A DNA stretch of 64,000 nucleotides from an uncultured Clostridium sp. (lineage in GTDB: Bacteria; Bacillota; Clostridia; Lachnospirales; Lachnospiraceae). Under the pieces are notes generated by a model. It was not told the origin of the DNA, did not search any database, and saw only the letters and a list, made by a program, of their open reading frames with translations. Shown piece by piece: positions 7,467 through 16,401 of the stretch. Within the stretch, counting starts at the first letter, position 1, and every line of letters starts with the position of its first letter. A program made the translations under genes and the position numbers. Location of the stretch: positions 1 through 64,000 of the forward strand of contig UPYT01000014.1 in the NCBI GenBank assembly GCA_900538475.1. The letters are read 5' to 3'.

Positions 7467-7506
7467 AATGCCGCAGAATGGAGCAATCGATTTTGCGGCA
7501 TTTTTT
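7467..7506 (+). terminator. Internal terminator or attenuator after the binding-protein gene
   Basis: AATGCCGCA (7467-7475) pairs with TGCGGCATT (7494-7502), then a T run to 7506. It lies between the binding-protein and permease genes. Partial termination here would leave more binding protein than permease. It also covers the first ATG of the downstream frame (7478), which argues for the GTG start at 7535. Confidence 0.7.
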
Positions 7507-7534
7507 AAGCAAAAGAAGGGGGAAGGGAAGCCCA

Positions 7535-8458
7535 GTGTTAAAAAAAGTAGTAAAACGTATTCTGATATCCATACCGGTGCTGATTGGGGTGGTGCTGGCT
7601 ATTTTTGTTATGCTTCGCATTGTACCGGGAAATCCGGTTACCACTATGATGGGAGAGCATGTAAATCCGGCGGTGATTGAGAAAATCAGCAAAGAGATGG
7701 GGCTGGATCAGCCGTATTATATCCAGTTCCTGAAATACATAGCCAATGCGCTGCGGGGAGATTTTGGCACGTCCTACCGGCTGAATCGGAATGTGACTCA
7801 GATTATTATTGAGGCTTTTCCCAACACGGTAAAGCTGTCCCTTCTTGCAGCAGCAGTATCCTGGCTGATAGGGATTGTAGCCGGGATTGTGGCGGCAATC
7901 CGGCAGAACCGTCTTCTGGATCGGCTTTTTATGGGATGCGCGCTGATGGGAGTTTCCATGCCGGTATTTATGACGGCGTTGGTGCTTCAGTATGTATTTG
8001 CCTTTAAATTAAAATGGTTTCCTGTATCCGGATTTGATTCCTTCCGCGCTATGATTCTTCCGGCTATTGTGCTGGGGTGGAATTCAGCAGGAAGCATTGC
8101 CCGTATGACCCGCTCCAATCTGGTGGAGATTATGCAGGAGGATTATATCAGGACAGCCCGTGCAAAGGGGCTGCGGGAATATGCGGTGATTATTTTCCAT
8201 GCGCTGAAAAATGCTATGCTGCCGGTTGTAACCATGATGGCGCTGCAGATTTCCAGTATGCTGTCCGGCGCTGTGCTGACAGAGAGTGTATTCGGCGTTC
8301 CGGGAATTGGACGCCTGGCAGTCAATGCCATTGAAACAAGAGACATGCCGCTTCTTCAGGGAACGGTTGTATTTACTACGGTTCTGATCATTGTTGGCAA
8401 TCTGATAGCAGATCTGCTTTATAATGTATTGGATCCGAGAATCCGGGAGGGTGCGTAA
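7535..8458 (+). CDS. Peptide/nickel-type ABC importer permease (DppB-like)
   Basis: A 307-residue inner-membrane permease of the BPD_transp_1 family. It has an N-terminal membrane helix (about 8-28), the RIVPGNPV motif usual for DppB/OppB, and the EAA loop at about 190-215 (ARMTRSNLVEIMQEDYIRTARAKGL) that contacts the ATPases. It ends with the typical DPRIREG tail. The GTG start at 7535 sits behind GGGGGAAGGG. The in-frame ATG at 7478 lies inside a terminator-like hairpin and is not preferred. It pairs with the following DppC-like permease to form the channel. Confidence 0.88.
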   Translation: MLKKVVKRILISIPVLIGVVLAIFVMLRIVPGNPVTTMMGEHVNPAVIEKISKEMGLDQPYYIQFLKYIANALRGDFGTSYRLNRNVTQIIIEAFPNTVKLSLLAAAVSWLIGIVAGIVAAIRQNRLLDRLFMGCALMGVSMPVFMTALVLQYVFAFKLKWFPVSGFDSFRAMILPAIVLGWNSAGSIARMTRSNLVEIMQEDYIRTARAKGLREYAVIIFHALKNAMLPVVTMMALQISSMLSGAVLTESVFGVPGIGRLAVNAIETRDMPLLQGTVVFTTVLIIVGNLIADLLYNVLDPRIREGA

Positions 8459-8459
8459 C

Positions 8460-9413
8460 ATGAGGAATTCTGGAGAAAACGGTTCTGAGATGACGGTGAA
8501 GCATTTATGGAAAGAGGGAGCTGTGCCTGTTTCTGGCGTCAGTGATCCCATGAGCGAAATTGGAGAGTCAGATACCTGGATGGATCAGGTGAAAACTCTG
8601 ATTCGCCAGAACAAGCTGGCAGCGGCTTCGGCAGTTTTGATTCTTTTGATTATTCTGGCAGCGGTATTTGCGCCACTTGTGGCGCCTTATGATCATCTGG
8701 CTCAGAGTCTGACGGATCGCCTTCAGACACCCAGTATGGCTCACTGGCTGGGAACAGACGAGCTGGGACGAGATGTGCTGAGCCGGATTATTTTCGGAGC
8801 GCGGATATCCCTTACGATCGGCCTTGTTCCTACGCTGATTTCCATGGCTATTGGTACGGTTCTGGGGCTTTGTGCAGGCGTATATGGAGGAAAGGTGGAC
8901 TTTGTAATTATGCGTCTGGCTGACGTTATGCTGGCCTTTCCGTCTCTTTTGCTGGCTATGGTGGTCATGTATACCATGGGCGGAGGACTGATTAATATTT
9001 TTATTGCCCTGAGCCTGATTAACTGGGCCAGTACAGCAAGAGTGGTCCGTTCCCAGACGCTGTCTCTGAAGGAAAAGGAGTATGTGGAAGCGGCAAGATC
9101 GATTGGCGTCAGCCGGTGGAAGATTATGTTTCGTCATATTCTGCCAAACTGCCTGCCGTCTCTGATCGTTTTATTTACCCTGAATATTCCCTCTGCAATT
9201 CTGTCAGAGGCATCTTTAAGCTTTCTGGGCGTGGGAGCTCAGCCGCCCAGCGCCAGCTGGGGCCTGATGGCAGTGCGGGGGAAAAAGTATCTTTTTTCTG
9301 AGCCATGGCTGTGCATTGCGCCCAGCGTGGCAATTATGATTGTAGTGCTTGCATTTAATTTTCTGGGAGACGGTCTGCGGGATGTGCTGGATCCCTATTT
9401 GAAAGAGCAGTAA
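8460..9413 (+). CDS. Peptide/nickel-type ABC importer permease (DppC-like)
   Basis: A 317-residue permease. It has a long hydrophilic N terminus (about 50 residues), a first membrane helix with APLVAPYDH after it, and GTDELGRDVLSRI, the DppC/OppC signature. The EAA loop (about 205-225) includes EYVEAARSIGVS. It ends with the LGDGLRDVLDPYL segment normal for the family. The ATG lies one base after the preceding stop codon, and GGGAGGG is inside the end of the upstream gene, so translation is probably coupled. Confidence 0.9.
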   Translation: MRNSGENGSEMTVKHLWKEGAVPVSGVSDPMSEIGESDTWMDQVKTLIRQNKLAAASAVLILLIILAAVFAPLVAPYDHLAQSLTDRLQTPSMAHWLGTDELGRDVLSRIIFGARISLTIGLVPTLISMAIGTVLGLCAGVYGGKVDFVIMRLADVMLAFPSLLLAMVVMYTMGGGLINIFIALSLINWASTARVVRSQTLSLKEKEYVEAARSIGVSRWKIMFRHILPNCLPSLIVLFTLNIPSAILSEASLSFLGVGAQPPSASWGLMAVRGKKYLFSEPWLCIAPSVAIMIVVLAFNFLGDGLRDVLDPYLKEQ

Positions 9414-9426
9414 GGAGGGAATCAGA

Positions 9427-10419
9427 ATGAGTGAATCAATCGTACTGGATATCCGGAATCTGAAATCCCATTTCTTTACAGCAAAGGGAGAGGTTCCGGC
9501 AGTGGACGGCGTAACCATTCAGGTTCCGCCAGGAAAAATTATTGGAATTGTAGGTGAATCCGGATGCGGAAAGAGTATGACAGCCATGTCGGTTATGGGA
9601 CTTTTGCGGTATCCGGGACGGGTGGTAGAGGGAAGTATTACCCTGGACGGACGGGATATTACCCATTTAAGCCCCAGAGAGCTGGCAAAGGTGCGGGGAA
9701 ATGAGATTTCCATGATTTTCCAGGAGCCTATGACCTCTCTGAACCCGGTTTATCCTGTGGGACGCCAGGTTCGGGAGGCAATTCTTCAGCATCAGAAGAT
9801 ATCAAAGGAAGAGGCCAGAAAGCGGGTGCTGGAGATTTTTCAGGCAGTGGGAATTCCGGAGCCGGAGAAGCGGTATAACAGCTATCCCCACCAGCTTTCC
9901 GGCGGACTGCGCCAGAGAGTGATGATTGGAATGGCTATGGTATGTCGGCCAAAAGTAATGATTGCTGATGAGCCGACGACAGCTCTGGATGTGACGATTG
10001 AGGCCCAGATTCTGCAGCTGATGAAAAAGCTTTGCAGAGAACAGGGAACTTCAATTATTCTGATCACCCATAATATGGGAGTTGTGGCGGAAATCTGCGA
10101 TTATGTGTATGTAATGTATGCAGGAAAGGTGATGGAACAGGCAGAAACCTTTGAGCTGTTTGAACATACAGAGCATCCTTATACAGCAGGACTTTTAAAA
10201 TCCATTCCCCGTCTGGATGAGAAGGTGGATCGTCTGTACACGATTGAGGGTGTGGTGCCTAATCTGCTGCATTTGCCAGCTGGATGTAATTTCTGCACCA
10301 GGTGCAAAGAGGCTTCTGAGCGGTGCTTTATGGAGAAGCCATGTCTTTATCAGACAAGGGACGGACACGGGGTTCGCTGCTTTAAGTATGAAAGCGAGGT
10401 GCAGTTAGATGGAAGATAA
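9427..10419 (+). CDS. Peptide/nickel-type ABC importer ATPase (DppD-like)
   Basis: A 330-residue ATPase. Walker A GESGCGKS is at about 44-51, the signature LSGGLRQR at about 157, and Walker B VMIADEPTTALD at about 178. The C-terminal oligopeptide-transport extension carries a cysteine cluster (CNFCTRC...C) at about residues 284-300. Such clusters occur in some DppD/OppD proteins. AAGGAGGG lies 6-13 bases before the ATG. Its 3' end overlaps the next ATPase gene by 11 bases, a sign of translational coupling and of a heterodimeric ATPase pair. Confidence 0.9.
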   Translation: MSESIVLDIRNLKSHFFTAKGEVPAVDGVTIQVPPGKIIGIVGESGCGKSMTAMSVMGLLRYPGRVVEGSITLDGRDITHLSPRELAKVRGNEISMIFQEPMTSLNPVYPVGRQVREAILQHQKISKEEARKRVLEIFQAVGIPEPEKRYNSYPHQLSGGLRQRVMIGMAMVCRPKVMIADEPTTALDVTIEAQILQLMKKLCREQGTSIILITHNMGVVAEICDYVYVMYAGKVMEQAETFELFEHTEHPYTAGLLKSIPRLDEKVDRLYTIEGVVPNLLHLPAGCNFCTRCKEASERCFMEKPCLYQTRDGHGVRCFKYESEVQLDGR

Positions 10420-11380
10420 AAAAGTCCTTCTGGAAGCAAGGCATCTTGTAAAGGAATTTCCCATTGGAGGAACGAAGAAAAGGCCGCAGGTGGTTCATGC
10501 GGTTTCTGATGTGAATCTGGAGATTTATGGAGGAGAAACACTGGCTCTGGTTGGGGAGTCCGGATGCGGAAAGAGTACGCTGGGCCGGACATTGATCCGT
10601 CTTCTGGAGGCTACGTCAGGAGAAATCTATTTTGACGGAGAGGAAATTATCTCCATGAAGCCAGGGGAATTTGCAGCCCTCCGGCGTCAGATGCAGATTA
10701 TTTTTCAGGATCCCTATGCGTCCTTGAATCCGCGGATGAGGGTTCGCGAGATTATCGGAGAGCCGCTGATTACTTACGGCATGAAGGATAAGCAGGAGCT
10801 GGAAAAAAGGGTCAGAGAGCTGATGAAGGAGGTGGGAATTCCAGATGAATTCTATAATCGTTATCCCCATCAGTTTTCCGGCGGGCAGCGTCAGCGTATC
10901 GGTATTGCCCGGGCAATTGCCTTAAATCCCAGACTGATTATCTGTGATGAGCCGGTGTCAGCTCTGGACGTTTCAATCCAGTCCCAGGTGCTGAACCTTT
11001 TGAAGGATCTGCAGGCGCAGTATCACCTGACCTACCTGTTTATTTCTCATGATTTAAGCGTAGTGAAGTTTATTGCAGATCGGGTCTGCGTGATGTTTCT
11101 GGGAACGATATGTGAATTGGGGCCTACGGAGGAGCTGTATGATAAGCCGCTCCATCCCTATACCAGATTTTTGCTGAATGCGATTCCAAAAGCAGATCCG
11201 CGGCTGCGGGGAGAAACAAAAGAACTGTTGTCGGGAGAGATTCCTTCGCCGGTAAATCCGCCGTCCGGCTGCCGTTTCCACACCCGGTGTCCTTATGCAA
11301 GAGAAATCTGCAGCCAGGAGACACCAGGGTGTACTGAGATTGGCGAGAGAAAGGTGTTCTGCCATTTTCCACTGAGATAG
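10409..11380 (+). CDS. Peptide/nickel-type ABC importer ATPase (DppF-like)
   Basis: A 323-residue ATPase and last gene of the importer operon. Walker A GESGCGKS is at about 50-57, the Q-loop segment IFQDPYASLNPRMRV (typical of DppF/OppF) at about 96, the signature FSGGQRQR at about 153, and Walker B LIICDEPVSALD at about 174. The C-terminal PSPVNPPSGCRFHTRCP motif is the standard oligopeptide-transporter ending. No clear terminator follows. A remnant of the 153-bp mobile element occupies the gap to the convergent FUSC-like gene. Confidence 0.9.
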   Translation: MEDKKVLLEARHLVKEFPIGGTKKRPQVVHAVSDVNLEIYGGETLALVGESGCGKSTLGRTLIRLLEATSGEIYFDGEEIISMKPGEFAALRRQMQIIFQDPYASLNPRMRVREIIGEPLITYGMKDKQELEKRVRELMKEVGIPDEFYNRYPHQFSGGQRQRIGIARAIALNPRLIICDEPVSALDVSIQSQVLNLLKDLQAQYHLTYLFISHDLSVVKFIADRVCVMFLGTICELGPTEELYDKPLHPYTRFLLNAIPKADPRLRGETKELLSGEIPSPVNPPSGCRFHTRCPYAREICSQETPGCTEIGERKVFCHFPLR

Positions 11381-11387
11381 CAGAAAC

Positions 11388-11445
11388 ATAACTGTTCAGG
11401 ACAGGACATCTTCTGGTATCTCGCGAAAGCAGGTGTGAGAGTTGG
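11388..11445 (+). repeat. Degenerate left-end remnant of the 153-bp element
   Basis: ATAACTGTTCAGGACAGG and CATCTTCT match the left end of the element at 40961 and 62250, and TGTGAGAGTTGG matches its central arm. The stretch between is deleted or changed, and the right terminal repeat is missing. Confidence 0.65.
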
Positions 11446-11454
11446 TCTGGGCTG

Positions 11455-12501
11455 TTATCTGGCCTGGAACAGGCGATTGGCAGTCCGGTCAAACAGTCCG
11501 CCCAGAACAGCTGTATAGACGGCAGCAGCTGCATTGGTGCTGATACGCAGGATTACAGCGCCGACGGCTCCAAAGACGCCGGAGGCGTTGGAAAGGGCAC
11601 CAAAGGTATTAAAGACTGTCTGCCAGGGATATTTTGCAGAATATCCTACGCCAATTCCGCCGATAATCCCAATCATGGAGTGAAGACTTTTTGGGAGTAT
11701 GGTGTAAATAACCAGGAAAATCAGGCATCCTGCAATGTTATAAATACCTCTTGATTTGGCACGGACTTCCAGATCCTTTTGAAAGGGAAGACATACGGAC
11801 ATACAGGCAATGCCTACCCACATTACACGGGGAATTCCGAGGAGAGAGGCAAGAAGCATGGCTGTGGATACGCATACAGTCAGCTTAAAATACCACCGGT
11901 TTCGCAGGGAACGAGGATCAAATTCATGAAAGAGATCTTCAAATTTCCGTTTGTGAGGCCGGTTTTTCTGTTTTATGTAAAATACAATCATACAGAGGAT
12001 CATGCCGAAAAACAGACCGGCTGTCCGCAGAGCCAGGGAACGCCCGTTTACGTCATAGCCCTGAAGAATCAAATAGGACAGTACAAAGGTAGAGTGATTG
12101 GACATAATCACATTGTGACAGCCTAAAAACATGAGAGTCAGGATACAGATAAAATTAATGATAAAACCGGAAAACGGTGATACCAGATTAGACAGATGAG
12201 GACCAGTCATCAGTATGGAAAAAATTCCCATAATACACAACAGGCCATGGGTGGTTTGAATTCCAAAATCGGCCTGACGAAGAACCAATAGGGCAAGAAG
12301 AATGGCTACGCCGGCAATGCTGTTTTCATTTCCAAAAATCAGGCTGAAAAGGGTAACAGCGGCAAAGCAGAAGGCAACCACCAGATATACCTTAAAATTG
12401 TAAATAAGCACATGGCGTTTTCGCTCTTTCTTATCTTCTGTAATTCGGATCAAAGCTTTAGAACCGGCGGCATTCAGCTGCAGTTCCTGGTAAAATGTCA
12501 T
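11455..12501 (-). CDS. FUSC-family-like membrane protein
   Basis: A 348-residue protein with about nine to ten predicted membrane helices in two blocks, separated by a charged cytoplasmic region (about residues 165-195, KQKNRPHKRKFEDLFHEF). The pattern of short paired helices resembles the FUSC (fusaric-acid-resistance) membrane domain. No residue motif proves it, so the call is by topology and overall character. It could export small molecules, but nothing nearby indicates a substrate. The start at 12501 has AGGAGG 9 bases upstream. The reading frame extends 24 bases further to ATG 12525, which lacks a ribosome site. Confidence 0.55.
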   Translation of the reverse strand: MTFYQELQLNAAGSKALIRITEDKKERKRHVLIYNFKVYLVVAFCFAAVTLFSLIFGNENSIAGVAILLALLVLRQADFGIQTTHGLLCIMGIFSILMTGPHLSNLVSPFSGFIINFICILTLMFLGCHNVIMSNHSTFVLSYLILQGYDVNGRSLALRTAGLFFGMILCMIVFYIKQKNRPHKRKFEDLFHEFDPRSLRNRWYFKLTVCVSTAMLLASLLGIPRVMWVGIACMSVCLPFQKDLEVRAKSRGIYNIAGCLIFLVIYTILPKSLHSMIGIIGGIGVGYSAKYPWQTVFNTFGALSNASGVFGAVGAVILRISTNAAAAVYTAVLGGLFDRTANRLFQAR

Positions 12502-12629
12502 AAACAATAACCTCCTGTAAATCATAGTTTGAAACCATCAGGTTCCGTGAAATAAAAAAAGCAGGTTTTTCTTTAGAGAAAAAGGCAATACAGAAGATTG
12601 TAACCTGTTTTTAGAAAGAATACAAGAGG

Positions 12630-12668
12630 AAAATTTACAGCGTTCCGGCGTATTTTCGGAACGCTGTA
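12630..12668 (-). terminator. Terminator of sigG
   Basis: A perfect 12-bp stem, TACAGCGTTCCG/CGGAACGCTGTA (12636-12647 with 12657-12668), lies just after the sigG stop in minus-strand direction and is followed by AATTTT. Confidence 0.75.
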
Positions 12669-12696
12669 TGTGATGGAAGAGATTGATTGATAGGAA

Positions 12697-13473
12697 TCAG
12701 CTCAGATAATTCCGCATATTTTTTAATGCATTTTTTTCCAGTCTGGACACCTGTGCCTGGCTGATATGGATTTCTTCCGCCACCTCTGTCTGTGTTTTTC
12801 CTTCAAAAAAGCGAAGATCAATGATGTGGCGCTCCCTCTGAGGCAAACGGTTCATGGCTTCCCGCAGTGAGATTTCCTCCACCCAGTTTTCCTCAAGATT
12901 TTTCTTGTCGCTGATCTGATCCATGACATAAAGGGGATCTCCGCCGTCTGTGTAAATGGGTTCATACAGACTGACCGGGCTTTGAATGGCGTCTAACGCA
13001 TAGGTAATGTCTTCCTTGCTGACGCCGATTTCCTCGGCAATTTCCATGAGAGTAGGTTCTCTGGAAGCAGTTCGCGTAAGTTTTTCTTTGGCGTACAGGG
13101 CTTTATAGGCCGTGTCCCTTAGAGAACGGCTGACTCGGATGGAATTATTATCTCTGAGATAGCGGCGCACTTCTCCTATAATCATAGGGACAGCATAAGT
13201 GGAAAAACGTACATTCTGGGTAATATCAAAATTATCAATGGCTTTGATCAGGCCGATGCAGCCAATCTGGAAAAGGTCATCTATATTTTCGCTGCTGCTG
13301 GAAAAACGCTGGATGACGCTGAGTACCAGCCGCAGATTTCCCCGGATGTATTCCTCTCTGGCTTCGGGATCTCCTTCCAGAATCCGTTTAAACAGGGCAT
13401 CCTTCTCCTCGTTCGTAAGAAGCGGCAGCTTCGCCGTATTTACTCCGCAGATTTCAACCTTATATCCTGCCAT
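12697..13473 (-). CDS. sigG: Sporulation sigma factor SigG
   Basis: A 258-residue sigma-70 family factor that directs late forespore gene expression during endospore formation. The N-terminal KVEICGVNTAKLPLL is the SigG hallmark, and region 2 has NLRLVLSVIQRF, DDLFQIGCIGLIKAIDNFD and RFSTYAVPMIIGEVRRYLRD. Region 4 near the C terminus has GKTQTEVAEEIHISQAQVSRLEK, the helix-turn-helix that reads the -35 box. The length is normal. In many Clostridia sigG follows spoIIGA-sigE, but here it stands alone, flanked by the FUSC-like gene and the divergent FliB-like gene. It is strong evidence that the organism forms spores. Confidence 0.96.
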   Translation of the reverse strand: MAGYKVEICGVNTAKLPLLTNEEKDALFKRILEGDPEAREEYIRGNLRLVLSVIQRFSSSSENIDDLFQIGCIGLIKAIDNFDITQNVRFSTYAVPMIIGEVRRYLRDNNSIRVSRSLRDTAYKALYAKEKLTRTASREPTLMEIAEEIGVSKEDITYALDAIQSPVSLYEPIYTDGGDPLYVMDQISDKKNLEENWVEEISLREAMNRLPQRERHIIDLRFFEGKTQTEVAEEIHISQAQVSRLEKNALKNMRNYLS

Positions 13474-13639
13474 GTTCTAACCTCCGCTTATGAATTTTCT
13501 GTGGCGCATGATACATAGAAAATGATTTACGAAAAAGGGAGGGTTTATACTTCCATTTTTTGTCACAGGGCACAAATGGAGGAGGAAGGGAAAGGAACAG
13601 GGGAAAAAGAGCAGAGGAAAAGAACAGAAGCCGGGAATC

Positions 13640-13668
13640 TTGCAGGCGGAGAAAATGGCTGTTATAAT
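13640..13668 (+). promoter_or_regulatory. Promoter of the FliB-like gene
   Basis: A perfect -10 TATAAT (13663-13668) with a weak -35 TTGCAG (13640-13645) at 17-base spacing, 45 bases before the ATG. Confidence 0.6.
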
Positions 13669-13712
13669 GGACAGCAGAAAATGAGAAAAAGATTTGGGAG
13701 GCAGAATACTGT

Positions 13713-14909
13713 ATGTTATATACCATACCTCATTATTATAAAAAATTTCAGTGTATTGCAGGGGAATGTCCAGATACCTGCTGCGCCGGATGGCAGATTG
13801 TGATCGATGACCGGACCAGGGAGAAATACAGAAGGGCAGAAGGGGCTTTTGGAAACCGGCTGCATAATTCCATTGACTGGAAGGAGTCCTGCTTTCAGCA
13901 GTATGAAGGACGGTGCGCTTTTTTGAATGACGAAAATCTGTGCGATATTTACCAGGAGTCAGGAAAAGAAATGCTGTGCAGAACCTGCCGGAATTATCCG
14001 CGCCATATCGAGGAGTTTGAGGGCAGCAGGGAGATTTCCCTGTCTTTGTCCTGTCCGGAGGCGGCGCGGTTGATTCTGAGCAGCAGGGAGCCGGTACAGT
14101 TTCTGACTGCAGAAAAAGCGGGAGAAGAGGAGTATGAGGATTTTGATTTTTTCCTTTATACGAAGCTGACGGATGCCAGAGATTTGATGATTCGCCTGCT
14201 TCAGGAGAGGCGGGAGCCGGTGTCGCTGCGAATTGCCATGGTGTTGTCGCTGGGCCATGATCTGCAGAGAAGAATCCGGAGCGGGCAGCTGTTTTTGGTG
14301 GATCAGCTTCTGGAACGTTATGGGAAAGAAGACGCTTTTCGGAGGATGGAAGAGCGGATAAAGCCGTACCGGGTGGATAAGAAAAGCAGAAGCAGGCTGG
14401 TGCGGGAGCTGTTTGAGATTTTCGGGGAGCTGGAACTTTTAAAAGCTGACTGGCCCCAGTATGTAAAAAGAGCGGAGCAGGGGCTGGCGCAGGAGGAGGA
14501 ACAGTTTGCGGCGGGAGAAGAAGCTGCACAGGTGACGGTAGGGGAAGAAACTGCGGCAGAATGGAAGAAGGAGACTCAGGATGAGACGTCGTGGGAGATC
14601 TGGATGGAGCAGCTGATGGTATATTTTGTATTTACCTATTTCTGCGGAGCTGTGTATGATGAAAATGCCTATGGAAAGATAAAGCTGGCTGTGGTCAGTA
14701 CCCTTCTGATCTGTGAGATAACCAGAGGAATTTTTGCAGATCCATCTGAGAGATCGGGAAAGAATTTGTTTTCTATACTGACAGAGTCTGCCTGGAAATA
14801 CTCCAAAGAAATTGAGCATTCGGATGTAAATCTGGGGCATCTGGAAAGGCTTTTCCGGGAAAAATCCTGCTGTGGCCTGGAAAATCTTCTGCGGGTGGTG
14901 CTGTCTTAA
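13713..14909 (+). CDS. FliB-like protein (flagellin lysine-N-methylase family)
   Basis: A 398-residue soluble protein. The first 110 residues carry a conserved cysteine set: C-x5-C-x3-CC near residue 14-25, CAFLNDENLCDIY at about 68-80, and a CRTC-NYPR motif at about 90. This is the pattern of the family named for FliB, which methylates flagellin lysines in Salmonella, and it resembles YkgJ-type iron/zinc-binding clusters. The rest is helical and unassigned, with an acidic low-complexity part at about 265-290. The ATG has GGGAGG 11 bases upstream. No flagellar gene is in the window, so the target could be another protein. Confidence 0.7.
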   Translation: MLYTIPHYYKKFQCIAGECPDTCCAGWQIVIDDRTREKYRRAEGAFGNRLHNSIDWKESCFQQYEGRCAFLNDENLCDIYQESGKEMLCRTCRNYPRHIEEFEGSREISLSLSCPEAARLILSSREPVQFLTAEKAGEEEYEDFDFFLYTKLTDARDLMIRLLQERREPVSLRIAMVLSLGHDLQRRIRSGQLFLVDQLLERYGKEDAFRRMEERIKPYRVDKKSRSRLVRELFEIFGELELLKADWPQYVKRAEQGLAQEEEQFAAGEEAAQVTVGEETAAEWKKETQDETSWEIWMEQLMVYFVFTYFCGAVYDENAYGKIKLAVVSTLLICEITRGIFADPSERSGKNLFSILTESAWKYSKEIEHSDVNLGHLERLFREKSCCGLENLLRVVLS

Positions 14910-14988
14910 GAAAGATGAAAAGGCAGTTGGGGGAAGACGAAAAGCAGTCGGAGAAGCGCGTTTATGAGTGTGTGGGGGGGTGAGAAGC

Positions 14989-15017
14989 TTGTAGGGACCG
15001 GATAAATACAGTATAAT
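14989..15017 (+). promoter_or_regulatory. Candidate promoter of brnQ
   Basis: -10 TATAAT (15012-15017) with a weak -35 TTGTAG (14989-14994) at a 17-base spacing, 17 bases before the ATG, which gives a very short leader. Confidence 0.5.
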
Positions 15018-15034
15018 AGAAAAGGATACAGAAC

Positions 15035-16396
15035 ATGAAAGAAACTGGCATGAAAGCGTTAACAGGGAGGAAGCGGATTCTGGCAGGAATCACGCTTTTT
15101 TCCATGTTTTTTGGAGCGGGGAATCTGATTTTTCCGCCATTTTTGGGAGCACAGGCAGGAACTCATATCTGGCAGGCATTTGCAGGCTTTGCAGTGAGCG
15201 CCGTGTTTCTTCCGGTACTGGGGGTAGTGGCTGTTACCAAATCCGGAGGTTTGGAGACTTTGGCGTCCAGGGTGCATCCCAGATTTTCTTTTTTTTACAT
15301 TCTTGTTTTATACCTGGCCATTGGGCCGTGTCTTGCCATTCCAAGAACGGCAAGCACCTCTTTTTCGATTGCGGTGATGCCTTTCTGGAATCAGCCGGAA
15401 GCACTGAGGCTGGTACAGCTTGTTTATGCCCTGGCGTTTTTCCTGCTGGCAGCTCAGGTGGCTATGCATCCGGAAAAGCTGACAGAGTATCTGGGAAAAT
15501 GTCTGACGCCGATTCTTCTGAGTTTGATTGTGATTATTTTTGCGTCCTCTGTTCTGCGTCCGGCAGGACCAGCGGCAGCGCCCAATGGCGCTTATGGACA
15601 GACTGCCGTGATTCGGGGATTTTTGGACGGCTATCAGACAATGGATACCCTGGCAGCGCTGAATTTCGGAATTATTATCGCAATGAATATCCGGGTCATG
15701 GGGATTTCAGAGGAATCAGGAGTAATGAAAGAAACCATTCGTGCGGGATGGACTGCAGGATCGGTGCTTTTGGCAGTTTACGGAATGCTTTCTTACGTGG
15801 GAATGGTTTCCGGAACCAGGTTTGCCGGGGCGGCCGATGGAACAGAGATACTGACCGGAGTGGTGGAATTTCTTTTTGGAAAGGCTGGGACAGTGATGCT
15901 GGCATGTATTTTTATGATTGCCTGCTTTAATACCTGTGTGGGACTTCTTGTATGCTGTGGAAATTATTTTCACAGAATTTTTTCGAAGCTGTCCTATCGT
16001 GCATGGGTGTATGTGTTTGCGGCTGTGTCCATGGCCATATCCAATGCGGGCCTGGGGGCGATTTTAAGAATTTCCAAGCCGGTGCTTAATGCCATTTATC
16101 CTCTGGCAATTCTGTTGATTTTTCTTTCCTGCCTTCACCACAGAATCAAAGATTATCCGCGGATTTATCCCTGGTCAGCATTTGTGTGCGGTTTGTTCAG
16201 CCTGCTTTTTATGCTGGACGAGAACCATATTGTGATTCCGGGTGTGACTGGACTTCTTCATGGGATTCCTGGCAGCAGACAGGGCTTTGGATGGCTGATG
16301 CCTACGGCTCTGGCTATAGGCGCCGGTTTTCTGGCAGATAAGACAGGAAAGGTTTTTCAAAAGAAGCATGATGTGAGAAAAAATAAAGGAGTATAA
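15035..16396 (+). CDS. brnQ: Branched-chain amino acid carrier BrnQ
   Basis: A 453-residue inner-membrane protein of the LIVCS family that imports leucine, isoleucine and valine with a cation. The opening LFSMFFGAGNLIFPPFLG segment (about 17-34) is the family signature. About twelve hydrophobic helices follow, and GPCLAIPRTASTSF at about 98-111 is also conserved. The length is normal. AAAGGA lies before the ATG. An in-frame ATG at 15050 is an alternative start. The stop is 5 bases from the next small gene, so the two may be cotranscribed. Confidence 0.92.
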   Translation: MKETGMKALTGRKRILAGITLFSMFFGAGNLIFPPFLGAQAGTHIWQAFAGFAVSAVFLPVLGVVAVTKSGGLETLASRVHPRFSFFYILVLYLAIGPCLAIPRTASTSFSIAVMPFWNQPEALRLVQLVYALAFFLLAAQVAMHPEKLTEYLGKCLTPILLSLIVIIFASSVLRPAGPAAAPNGAYGQTAVIRGFLDGYQTMDTLAALNFGIIIAMNIRVMGISEESGVMKETIRAGWTAGSVLLAVYGMLSYVGMVSGTRFAGAADGTEILTGVVEFLFGKAGTVMLACIFMIACFNTCVGLLVCCGNYFHRIFSKLSYRAWVYVFAAVSMAISNAGLGAILRISKPVLNAIYPLAILLIFLSCLHHRIKDYPRIYPWSAFVCGLFSLLFMLDENHIVIPGVTGLLHGIPGSRQGFGWLMPTALAIGAGFLADKTGKVFQKKHDVRKNKGV

Positions 16397-16401
16397 GAGT
16401 T

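Noticed and set aside
13500..13560. Sigma-F/sigma-G-type promoter upstream of sigG
   Set aside because: A GTATA word resembles the -35, but no matching -10 box is found at the right distance.
13477..14529. Open frame of 350 codons opposite the FliB-like gene
   Set aside because: Composition and repeats of Pro, Ser and His are typical of antisense reading of a coding region, and no ribosome site is present.
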